Assembly: GCA_030631455.1 (NCBI GenBank)
Contig: DAOVLC010000140.1
Location: 1-5,244, forward strand
Reading direction: 5' to 3'
DNA from: Candidatus Zixiibacteriota bacterium
GTDB lineage: Bacteria > Zixibacteria > MSB-5A5 > JAABVY01 > JAHJOQ01
Length of the DNA stretch: 5,244 bases
The notes beneath the pieces were generated by a model. The model did no database searches. It was not told where the DNA came from and was given only the letters and a program-made list of their open reading frames with translations. The position numbers and the translations under genes were made by a program. This document shows positions 1-5,244 of the stretch, in pieces (position 1 is the first letter of the stretch; every line of letters starts with the position of its first letter).

Positions 1-461
1 GTAGATTCGAGTCGTACACGATCACACAGAGGGTCATGGGCATAGTGCCTCTCTTCGAAGGTCGAAAGACAATGCTCAAGGATAATCTGATGGCTGTGGG
101 TGATTCGGCGAGACTTATCGATTCACTCACCGGTGCAGGCATTGCGACCGCACTCTATTCCGGCAGGCTAGCCGGCGAACTGGCCGCGGAGTATGTCCGG
201 GATGGACACCGGAATGACATTCTCAGACAGTATCCGAGAAGATTCATGAAGAAGTTCGGCCGCAAGTTGAGACTCTACTCACTCGCGCATGAGGTTCTCC
301 GCAGACTAAAGCCGGATGAGTTCGACCTCATTATCAGCGTGATCAACGAGGTGTTCGGGGAAAAGAAGGTCTACGCGATAGATACGATCGATATCTTGAA
401 ACGGGTATTCAAACGCAAGCCGGGATTGCTGAAATATGCACCCCACCTTGTCTGGAAATGA
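1..461 (+). CDS. Geranylgeranyl reductase family FAD-dependent oxidoreductase, C-terminal part (5' truncated)
   Basis: The frame is open from base 3 to the window edge and ends with TGA at 459-461, leaving 152 residues of a protein whose family is usually 350-400 residues. The N-terminal Rossmann FAD-binding motif lies outside the window. What remains includes the second FAD-contact motif of the PHBH/geranylgeranyl reductase superfamily at bases 99-143, read as GDSARLIDSLTGAGI, followed by an amphipathic helix (YSGRLAGELAAEYV) typical of the family. The upstream residues GIVPLFEG match the G-x-I-P strand that precedes this motif. Family members reduce isoprenoid double bonds, as in chlorophyll, archaeal-type lipids or menaquinone side chains; others act on unrelated substrates, so the substrate cannot be named. 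The usual Pro in the motif is Ser here (codon 123-125). The ATG at 36 is internal and is not a start. The gene converges on rpsT, with a shared hairpin just after its stop. Confidence 0.82.
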   Translation, partial: RFESYTITQRVMGIVPLFEGRKTMLKDNLMAVGDSARLIDSLTGAGIATALYSGRLAGELAAEYVRDGHRNDILRQYPRRFMKKFGRKLRLYSLAHEVLRRLKPDEFDLIISVINEVFGEKKVYAIDTIDILKRVFKRKPGLLKYAPHLVWK

Positions 462-464
462 AAA

Positions 465-488
465 CTGCCGGTGTTAGACCACCGGCAG
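465..488 (-). terminator. Intrinsic terminator for rpsT, possibly bidirectional
   Basis: A perfect 9-bp GC-rich inverted repeat, CTGCCGGTG at 465-473 and CACCGGCAG at 480-488, encloses a 6-nt loop (TTAGAC). Read on the minus strand, downstream of the rpsT stop, the stem is followed immediately by TTTTCATTTCC, a reasonable U-tract, so rpsT is the better-served gene. Read on the plus strand, the stem is followed by GCATTTCG, a poorer tract, but the hairpin lies only 4 nt after the oxidoreductase stop codon and could stop that transcript too. Its position between two convergent genes fits a shared terminator. Confidence 0.8.
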
Positions 489-513
489 GCATTTCGAAAA
501 GGTAAACGACAGA

Positions 514-780
514 TCAAGTATGAGACGTGACGAACGAATTGTAAGCGCGAGCAAGCTGAGATTTCCTGTGAGCAGCGGCATTATCATGAATCACATTCTT
601 CTTGGCCGCGCGATCGATCATTCTCTGCGCCTCTTTCATTGCAGACGCTTTGCCTTCAGCGGTGTCGGCGGCCATAAATTGCTTTATCGCCGTCTTCATC
701 TTCGATTTGGTCGTCCGGTTTCGTCTATTGCGCTTGACTGTCTGCCGCATAGCTTTCTTTGTGTGTAAATGGTGCGCCAA
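514..780 (-). CDS. rpsT: 30S ribosomal protein S20
   Basis: This encodes 88 residues, the normal length for bS20, which binds 16S rRNA early in assembly of the small subunit. The sequence is strongly basic and shows the family pattern: an N-terminal Lys/Arg-rich helix (TKKAMRQTVKRNRRNRTTKSKMKTAIKQF), a middle segment with A-x-x-M-x-x-A-x-x-M-I-D-R-A-A-K-K, then the conserved N-V-I-H-x-N-x-A-A-H-R-K-S-x-L-A region, here at residues 62-77. The start codon is TTG at 780-778. It is supported by a strong Shine-Dalgarno AAAGGAG (793-787) six bases upstream, and no ATG or GTG offers a better start. The gene is monocistronic in view: its promoter lies at 824-851 and a terminator follows 26 nt after the stop. 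A UUG start is also known for E. coli rpsT, where it matters for autogenous translational repression; similar control here is inference. Confidence 0.96.
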   Translation of the reverse strand: MAHHLHTKKAMRQTVKRNRRNRTTKSKMKTAIKQFMAADTAEGKASAMKEAQRMIDRAAKKNVIHDNAAAHRKSQLARAYNSFVTSHT

Positions 781-786
781 AAATGA

Positions 787-793
787 CTCCTTT
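787..793 (-). promoter_or_regulatory. Shine-Dalgarno of rpsT, fixes the TTG start
   Basis: On the minus strand the bases read AAAGGAG, then a six-base spacer (TCATTT), then TTG. This strong match to the anti-SD at near-ideal distance is the main reason for choosing the rare TTG as initiator. Confidence 0.85.
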
Positions 794-819
794 GTCTAAG
801 GCGTAACGAACACTTAATC

Positions 820-832
820 GGCTAATATAGCC
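820..832. repeat. Short inverted repeat centred on the rpsT -10 element
   Basis: GGCTA (820-824) and TAGCC (828-832) are inverted around the three bases ATA. The dyad covers the rpsT -10 (TATATT on the minus strand) and also presents TAATAT (823-828) on the plus strand, a possible -10 for murJ. It may be a symmetrical -10 that fires both ways or a small operator. No recognisable plus-strand -35 lies 16-18 bases upstream. Confidence 0.4.
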
Positions 833-851
833 AATGTATTAGATTTGTCAA
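824..851 (-). promoter_or_regulatory. Sigma70-type promoter for rpsT
   Basis: On the minus strand a perfect -35 hexamer TTGACA (851-846) is followed by a 16-base spacer and TATATT (829-824), which matches the -10 consensus TATAAT at five of six positions. Transcription would begin near 817, giving a leader of about 36 nt that contains the Shine-Dalgarno. A strong housekeeping promoter is expected for a ribosomal protein gene. The -35 reaches base 851, the first base of the murJ ATG on the opposite strand, so the rpsT promoter and the murJ translation start region share the same DNA. Confidence 0.72.
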
Positions 852-2422
852 TGGAAAATGAACATGAACAGCCGCAGTTTGTGAGATCGACCGCTAAGGT
901 ATCTGCGGGGACATTCTGCTCCAGGATACTCGGCATGGCGAGGATGAGCGTGATGTCGGGGCTGTTTGGCGCATCAGACGCTAACGATGCCTTTGTCGCA
1001 GCCTTCAAAATCCCGAATCTCTTGCGCGATATGTTCGCAGAAGGCGCGCTTTCGGCGGCATTCATACCGGTTTTCACCACCAAACTCAAAGAGGCTGGCC
1101 GATCTAACGCCATGCGGACTGCCAACTTAGTCCTGAGTTTCCTTCTTGTAGTGGTCGGATTGATCGTGCTGATCGGTATCCTGCTGGTTCCTCTGATCGT
1201 GTCCGCGCTTGTGCCCGGTTTCGAGGATATTCCCGGCAAGACGGAGACGACCGTGCTTCTTGGCCGCGTCATGATGCCGTTCCTGCTGGTCATATCGGCC
1301 GCAGCGCTATTTATGGGTATGCTGAACGCCCTCGGGAAATTCGGCACTCCGGCGTTTGCTCCCACTCTTCTGAATATAGGAATGATTGCTGCAGGGTTCC
1401 TGATCTGTCCTTTCGTCTCGCCGCCGATCCTCGGCATGGCTTTTGGCGTTCTCATTGGAGGACTTGGGCAATGCCTCGTGCAACTGCCGCAGCTTTTGAA
1501 GGGCGGGTTCAAATTCCGGTTCGACTTCAAATTCAACAATCCTGATCTGAAACTGATTCTAAAACTGGCGGCTCCGATGGTGATAGGTCTTGCTGCAACA
1601 CAAATCAATGTGTTTGTGATCACGAATCTCGCGTCGACCCTCTCCGATGGCGCCGTATCGTTCCTCGACTACGCATACCGGCTTCTGCATTTGCCGCTCG
1701 GTCTCTTCGCCGTTGCAATCGCAACCGTTGCGCTGCCGAACGCCTCGCGGCTGGCTGCTGAGAAAGACTACGACGGAATGGGCAAGCTGTACATGAAAGC
1801 GCTTCGTTTCGGTCTTTTTCTAGTTTTGCCGGCACAGGTCATTCTCATTTTTGCGGGAGAACCGATTGTCGCGTTGCTGTATCAACATGCCGAATTCACT
1901 GCCGTTGACACACTGCAAACTTCTTCGGCACTGGCGTTCTATGCAGTTGGTCTTGCTGCCTTCGCGTCGGTGAGGATAACCGTTCCGATGTTCTACGCTC
2001 TGAAGGAGACACGGATACCGGTCATGATCTCGGTCGTCTCAGTCATAGTTAATATACTGCTCTGTTTCATTCTCAAGGGCTACCTCGATTTCCGAGGACT
2101 GAGCCTCGCAGTGGCGTGCTCGGGATGGCTCAATTTCACGCTTCTGCTGCTATTTCTTCGCAAGCGGATACGAATGACCTCATTACAGAACGGTTTTCGG
2201 GGACTAGTGGTGATCGTTCTGCCATCTATTTTGCTGGCGGCTCTACTGATCGTTGGGCAGCAGATTGCGCCGTGCGATATTGATGCCGGCTCGAAAGTGT
2301 CCTGGCTAATATATGTAATCATAGTGCTTCTGGGGGCGATCATGATCTACTTAGGCGCTGCAAAGATCCTGCGACTGCCTGAACTTGATTCTCTCCTGGA
2401 GTTGATCAGGAAGAAGAAATGA
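851..2422 (+). CDS. murJ: Lipid II flippase MurJ (MviN family)
   Basis: A 523-residue polytopic inner-membrane protein of the MOP superfamily, which moves lipid-linked peptidoglycan precursor (lipid II) to the periplasmic face. E. coli MurJ has 511 residues and 14 membrane helices. The N-terminal signature is clear: S-R-I-L-G-x-A-R at 24-31, then F-G-A-S-D-A-N-D-A-F and K-I-P-N-L-L-R-D-M-F-A-E-G-A-L-S. Residues important in E. coli MurJ are all present at a constant offset of +7: R25, R31, D46, R59 and R277 correspond to R18, R24, D39, R52 and R270. The central L-D-Y-A-Y-R-L segment and the following L-P-x-G-L-F-A-V-A-I-A-T-V-A-L-P are also typical. About ten polar residues precede the first helix and the C-terminus ends in RKKK. 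I chose ATG at 851; TTG at 845 would add two residues, and an in-frame stop at 815-817 limits other choices. No Shine-Dalgarno is visible. The stop overlaps the comEC start. Confidence 0.96.
   Translation: MENEHEQPQFVRSTAKVSAGTFCSRILGMARMSVMSGLFGASDANDAFVAAFKIPNLLRDMFAEGALSAAFIPVFTTKLKEAGRSNAMRTANLVLSFLLVVVGLIVLIGILLVPLIVSALVPGFEDIPGKTETTVLLGRVMMPFLLVISAAALFMGMLNALGKFGTPAFAPTLLNIGMIAAGFLICPFVSPPILGMAFGVLIGGLGQCLVQLPQLLKGGFKFRFDFKFNNPDLKLILKLAAPMVIGLAATQINVFVITNLASTLSDGAVSFLDYAYRLLHLPLGLFAVAIATVALPNASRLAAEKDYDGMGKLYMKALRFGLFLVLPAQVILIFAGEPIVALLYQHAEFTAVDTLQTSSALAFYAVGLAAFASVRITVPMFYALKETRIPVMISVVSVIVNILLCFILKGYLDFRGLSLAVACSGWLNFTLLLLFLRKRIRMTSLQNGFRGLVVIVLPSILLAALLIVGQQIAPCDIDAGSKVSWLIYVIIVLLGAIMIYLGAAKILRLPELDSLLELIRKKK
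2408..2416 (+). promoter_or_regulatory. Ribosome binding site of comEC inside murJ
   Basis: AGGAAGAAG lies within the last codons of murJ, 2-10 bases before the comEC ATG at 2419. It supports that start and, together with the ATGA stop/start overlap, indicates translational coupling of the two genes. Confidence 0.6.
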
Positions 2423-4683
2423 CCAGGTATCCGGGGCCGGCTGCTTGCCTGCTGCTCATACTCGGCATAACATTAGGAAGCACGGTTCATTTCCCCGACT
2501 TCATAGCGTTCTGTATCATTGTTCTTTTCTTTATACTGGCCCTGATTGCGCTTCACAAGCGTTCGAGACTATGGATGGTGACCGCCGCAGCATGTTGTCT
2601 CGTCCTTCTCGGAATCTTCAGATATAATCTTCTTGCAACGAATTTCCCTCCAAACCATATCTCCTGGTTTAATGACCTGCAGCAGGAAACAACAGTGAAG
2701 GGACGGTTAATCAGAGAACCGGACCTGAGACCCGACAAGACACTTCTGACCATTGAATGCGACACGCTGGTTCTGAAAGGAAAGGCAGTGCCCGTTTCCG
2801 GGCTCCTGCTGGTCAGAATCGACAGGCTTGATGAACGTTTCAACTACGCTGATCACATATCGGTGACAGGGTTTGTTCGCACGCCTGTCGAAAAGCGGAA
2901 TTTCCACGGGTTCGACTATCGTCGGTACTTGACACTCAAACGAGTCAATTCATATGTGAGCATCAGACATAGTTCCAACGTGCGAGTGGTCGAGGAAGGT
3001 ACAGGTAACTGGATAGTATCGAAGGTCATCATACCGTTGCGGAGATATATTCTCGATGTGTTCGAGAAGCACATCTACGGAAGTGAGCGCTATCTCATAG
3101 CAGGTTTTCTTATTGGCGAAACCCGCTTCATCCCTCAACAGATTTATGAGAGATTCCGAGACACAGGGACGCTCCATTTGCTTGCCGTATCAGGTTCGAA
3201 TGTTGCGCTCGTGATAATTACGGTGATGTTTCTATTTCGCATCATAGGAATTCCCCGACGTCTTGTGGATATTCTCTCGCTCCTCGTAATAGTGATCTTC
3301 TGTCAGCTATCCTTCAACCAGCCCTCAGTAGTGCGTGCGTCTCTCATGATCGGTCTGGTGATAACGGGACGCATTCTTTATCGCAAGGGCAGCCTCCTGA
3401 ATATAATCGCCGTGGCAGCTCTTTTCATACTCATGTATGATCCTTTGATGCTGCATGACGTCGGATTCCAACTCTCCTTCGCGGCCGCTTTCAGCCTCAT
3501 CTACTTCCTCAAGGGACTTATGCCTAAACAGCGGCGGTACCCGAGATGGAAGAGGTGGGTGAAGGATTACGGATGGATGATCGTCCTCTCGTCAATAGTT
3601 GTCCAGTTGACAGTGGCGCCGATCCTTGCATACTATTTCGGAACAATACCTCTCATCACATTCATTTCCAACCTTGTGGTGATTCCACTCTCATCGGTGG
3701 CCGTTATCCTGTCCTTGCTTCTAATTGTATTCGCTCCGATTCCATTCCTGTCGGATTTGATTGCTATCGTAGCGCAGTTCTTTCTCCATATGTCGATAAG
3801 GGCGGTTGATCTGTTCGCATCGCTACCGTTGGTGAAGCTTACAGTGGCCGCACCGGATGCGCTACACATCGCGTTCTATTACGCGGTGCTGTTCGCCTTC
3901 TTTTCAGCCATCAAGAGCAGGCGGAACCTGAGATACCTGGTATTGCTGTTGCTCGTGTGGGGGAATGTGTTCGTTTGGCAAAGGGTTGCGAAGGGGATCA
4001 GTGAGATTCCGACCGTCACGTTCTTCGATCTCGGTCGGAGCTCTGGTCTGCATCTGCATATTCCTCCTGACTACGATATGATCTTGACCAATGCCGTGTC
4101 GGAGAATGGTCGCGACCAGATCGAGCGCGTTTTTCGGCCGTATATTGCGGGGGAAGGTATCGATAATCTCGATATCTGGGCTAACTGCACTCCGCTACAA
4201 TCTGACAGTGTTGATCCGGAGGGATTTGTCGAGGCAAGCCCGGTTCCGGTAGACTCAGGCTATTCGACCGCAAGCGTCGGGGTAACTATCTCCGATGATG
4301 GTAACACCATTCATCTGTTAAGGTCGCAACATGGTATAAAGATGGCGAGTTTCGATCTTGGTGAAAGGTCCGTTGTCTGGCTCTCCGACTGGGAACAACT
4401 GAAGTCTCTCGAACCCGATGACCACCTGCAGCTTGAAGTTCTGGCTCTCCCATACCCGTTTGAACCGATTGCCAACCATCTGGATCAGATCGGTCGCCTG
4501 CTTCCCGACCGCATTGTTATATACAACTACCCCTGGAGTCCAGACCGTAGTGATCTCGATTTTCTGGAAAGAGAGCTCAAGGCGAAGGGGATCACGCTTC
4601 TCGATACACGAAGGTATGGGGCAATCCGGCTTAGTTTCAATCGAGGAGAGACCGTTGTAAAGCACTCGGCGCTGGGCGACTAA
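2419..4683 (+). CDS. comEC: ComEC/Rec2 family DNA-uptake channel with degenerate C-terminal beta-lactamase-like domain
   Basis: A 754-residue inner-membrane protein, full length for the family that carries single-stranded DNA into the cytoplasm during transformation. Domain order: hydrophobic segments at about 8-22, 28-46 and 52-66; a soluble DUF4131/OB-like region at about 85-190; the Competence (PF03772-type) membrane domain at about 225-500. That core has the hallmarks L-H-L-L-A-V-S-G-S-N-V-A-L (252-264), N-Q-P-S-V-V-R-A-S-L-M (300-310), D-P-L-M-L-H-D-V-G-F-Q-L-S-F (341-354) and a P-x-x-x-x-x-S-N-L-V-V-I-P-L stretch ending at 424. Residues 531-742 align in order with the metallo-beta-lactamase-like domain, starting T-V-T-F-F-D-L-G, but the expected D-V-G-Q-G-D is D-L-G-R-S-S, no H-x-H-x-D-H is present, and the late H-H-G-S position reads Y-P-F-E. 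Nuclease activity is therefore unlikely, although the fold may persist. It starts within murJ (ATGA overlap). Whether the host is naturally competent cannot be judged: comEA, comF and pilus genes are not in view. Confidence 0.94.
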   Translation: MTRYPGPAACLLLILGITLGSTVHFPDFIAFCIIVLFFILALIALHKRSRLWMVTAAACCLVLLGIFRYNLLATNFPPNHISWFNDLQQETTVKGRLIREPDLRPDKTLLTIECDTLVLKGKAVPVSGLLLVRIDRLDERFNYADHISVTGFVRTPVEKRNFHGFDYRRYLTLKRVNSYVSIRHSSNVRVVEEGTGNWIVSKVIIPLRRYILDVFEKHIYGSERYLIAGFLIGETRFIPQQIYERFRDTGTLHLLAVSGSNVALVIITVMFLFRIIGIPRRLVDILSLLVIVIFCQLSFNQPSVVRASLMIGLVITGRILYRKGSLLNIIAVAALFILMYDPLMLHDVGFQLSFAAAFSLIYFLKGLMPKQRRYPRWKRWVKDYGWMIVLSSIVVQLTVAPILAYYFGTIPLITFISNLVVIPLSSVAVILSLLLIVFAPIPFLSDLIAIVAQFFLHMSIRAVDLFASLPLVKLTVAAPDALHIAFYYAVLFAFFSAIKSRRNLRYLVLLLLVWGNVFVWQRVAKGISEIPTVTFFDLGRSSGLHLHIPPDYDMILTNAVSENGRDQIERVFRPYIAGEGIDNLDIWANCTPLQSDSVDPEGFVEASPVPVDSGYSTASVGVTISDDGNTIHLLRSQHGIKMASFDLGERSVVWLSDWEQLKSLEPDDHLQLEVLALPYPFEPIANHLDQIGRLLPDRIVIYNYPWSPDRSDLDFLERELKAKGITLLDTRRYGAIRLSFNRGETVVKHSALGD

Positions 4684-4694
4684 GTGTGATCCCA

Positions 4695-4725
4695 CCCTCG
4701 ATAGAGGGAATTATCCCATATTTTT
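4695..4725 (+). terminator. Weak terminator-like hairpins after comEC
   Basis: CCCTC (4695-4699) and GAGGG (4704-4708) form a 5-bp stem with a GATA loop. An alternative stem, GGGA (4706-4709) with TCCC (4714-4717), is followed by ATATTTTT ending at 4725. The two cannot form together and both are short. The T-run suits the second stem better. The position, 11 nt after the comEC stop, is right for a terminator, but the strength is doubtful. Confidence 0.35.
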
Positions 4726-4753
4726 CCGCCGAACCCCCTGCATACGAACCACT

Positions 4754-4781
4754 TTTACCCGATGCAAAGTAAAGATATGCA
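4754..4781 (+). promoter_or_regulatory. Possible promoter for the DUF4388 gene
   Basis: TTTACC (4754-4759), a 16-base spacer and TATGCA (4776-4781) each match four of six sigma70 consensus bases. Transcription would start near 4789 and the leader of about 60 nt would contain the dyad at 4800-4829. A competing -10, GATAAT (4793-4798), matches five of six bases but lacks a -35; with it, the dyad would lie across the start site. Neither is strong. Confidence 0.25.
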
Positions 4782-4799
4782 CCCATCCGCCCGATAATG

Positions 4800-4829
4800 G
4801 ATAGAGAAACTGTGTACAGTGAATCTATC
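4800..4829. repeat. Two-tier symmetrical dyad upstream of the DUF4388 gene
   Basis: Outer arms GATAGA (4800-4805) and TCTATC (4824-4829) are exact reverse complements. Inside them lie ACTGT (4809-4813) and ACAGT (4816-4820), again exact reverse complements around GT. Each tier is separated by the trinucleotide GAA (4806-4808 and 4821-4823), so the element is symmetrical about 4814/4815 apart from these and the centre. It ends 18 bases before the ATG. It could be an operator for a dimeric regulator or an RNA hairpin whose GAA/GAA internal loop would allow two G-A pairs. Confidence 0.6.
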
Positions 4830-4847
4830 TTTAGGTTTGGATAACAG

Positions 4848-5244
4848 ATGAGCTTTACGGGCAACCTGAAAACGGTAGCGTTTCCGGACATTCTGCAGCT
4901 CTTGTCCACGGGGTGTAAAACCGGCACCTTAGCCATTACGAGAGGGCACGCCAAAAGGGAAATATCCTTCAAGGGTGGGAACATCCTGTGTGCCAGCACA
5001 GAGAGTGAGGAAGAAGAGTTCCTTGGCAGTCTCCTGGTGAGACAGGGCAGGATAGGCAAGGCTGATCTTGGAAAAGCGCTGGACCTCCACAAAAGCTCCG
5101 GTAAGAAGCTCGGGCTGGTACTATCGGAAATGGAGATCCTTTCGCGTGAGGAGATCGCGAACAGTCTTAAGCAACAGATAGAGGAGATCATATACAACCT
5201 GTTCTCGTGGACGGAGGGCGATTTTATATTCCAGGAGGGCAAAC
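4848..5244 (+). CDS. DUF4388 protein with MshEN-like tandem repeat, N-terminal part (3' truncated)
   Basis: The frame runs from ATG at 4848 to the window edge without a stop, giving 132 residues. The start M-S-F-T-G-N-L-K-T-V-A-F-P-D-I-L-Q-L-L-S-T-G-x-K-T-G-T-L is the classic opening of DUF4388 (PatA N-terminal type) domains, and I-S-F-K-G-G-N-I-L-C-A-S (39-50) continues it. Residues 58-81 and 87-110 then form two 24-residue motifs with a 5-residue spacer, the layout of the MshEN (type II secretion ATPase N-terminal) c-di-GMP-binding domain. The segment Q-I-E-E-I-I-Y-N-L-F-S-W-T-E-G-D-F-I-F (110-128) closes as in other DUF4388 proteins. Such proteins are cytoplasmic and are often found with signalling or motility modules; the exact role is unknown. 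The Shine-Dalgarno is weak (GGA at 4839-4841). The gene lies 164 nt after comEC and is probably a separate unit. Further domains may follow beyond the edge. Confidence 0.85.
   Translation, partial: MSFTGNLKTVAFPDILQLLSTGCKTGTLAITRGHAKREISFKGGNILCASTESEEEEFLGSLLVRQGRIGKADLGKALDLHKSSGKKLGLVLSEMEILSREEIANSLKQQIEEIIYNLFSWTEGDFIFQEGK

Noticed and set aside
520..799. Plus-strand open frames of 82 and 65 codons across rpsT
   Set aside because: Both lie opposite the well-supported S20 gene and have no family resemblance.
845..853. TTG at 845 as the murJ start
   Set aside because: It adds only two residues, has no better ribosome site, and ATG at 851 is the more usual codon. It cannot be fully excluded.
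814..1623. A 269-codon open frame on the minus strand opposite murJ
   Set aside because: Its translation is Ser/Arg/Pro/Ile-rich with no recognisable family, and the plus strand encodes clear MurJ motifs throughout. It is a shadow frame.
4318..4695. A 125-codon minus-strand frame opposite the comEC 3' end
   Set aside because: It is a low-complexity shadow of comEC, with no ribosome site or family resemblance.
4809..4820. A LexA/SOS box suggested by the CTGT...ACAG arms
   Set aside because: The arms are only two bases apart. The proteobacterial SOS box needs CTGT and ACAG eight bases apart, so the spacing is wrong.
4637..5242. A 201-codon open frame on the minus strand across the comEC end and the last gene
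   Set aside because: It is antisense to the DUF4388 reading, which matches a known domain from its first residues. The minus-strand translation matches nothing I recognise.
1..5244. Mobile elements, CRISPR arrays, tRNA or rRNA genes
   Set aside because: No transposase, integrase, spaced direct repeats, cloverleaf or rRNA-like sequence was seen. The genes are housekeeping in type and codon use looks uniform by eye.

Overview
The window looks like ordinary chromosomal DNA from a Gram-negative-type bacterium of roughly 50% GC. It holds five genes, two of them cut by the window edges. I cannot place the organism precisely. A geranylgeranyl-reductase-like flavoprotein, a DUF4388/MshEN-like protein and a murJ-comEC pair would fit an uncultured FCB-type or deltaproteobacteria-like lineage, but that is inference from gene content and not from a phylogenetic marker.

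Layout: (1) 1-461 (+), the C-terminal part of a geranylgeranyl reductase / FAD-dependent oxidoreductase. (2) 465-488, a 9-bp GC-rich hairpin between convergent genes, best read as the rpsT terminator. (3) 514-780 (-), rpsT, ribosomal protein S20, with a TTG start behind a strong Shine-Dalgarno and a near-consensus sigma70 promoter at 824-851. (4) 851-2422 (+), murJ, the lipid II flippase, divergent from rpsT. (5) 2419-4683 (+), comEC, the DNA-uptake channel, overlapping murJ by 4 nt (ATGA). (6) 4684-4847, a 164-nt intergenic region with a weak terminator-like hairpin and a striking 30-bp two-tier dyad. (7) 4848-5244 (+), the N-terminal part of a DUF4388 protein followed by a tandem 24-residue repeat resembling the MshEN c-di-GMP-binding domain; it runs off the window.

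How the genes relate: murJ and comEC form a translationally coupled pair of inner-membrane proteins, one flipping the peptidoglycan precursor and the other carrying transforming DNA inward. rpsT and murJ are read divergently from a 70-nt spacer in which the rpsT promoter runs into the murJ start codon. The DUF4388 gene has its own upstream region and is probably a separate unit.

Most notable points: the ComEC C-terminal metallo-beta-lactamase-like domain appears to have lost all of its metal-binding motifs; the last gene carries a partly degenerate MshEN-like double motif with exact 24-5-24 spacing; and an uncharacterised symmetrical element lies just upstream of that gene. No mobile element, CRISPR array, tRNA or rRNA was seen.
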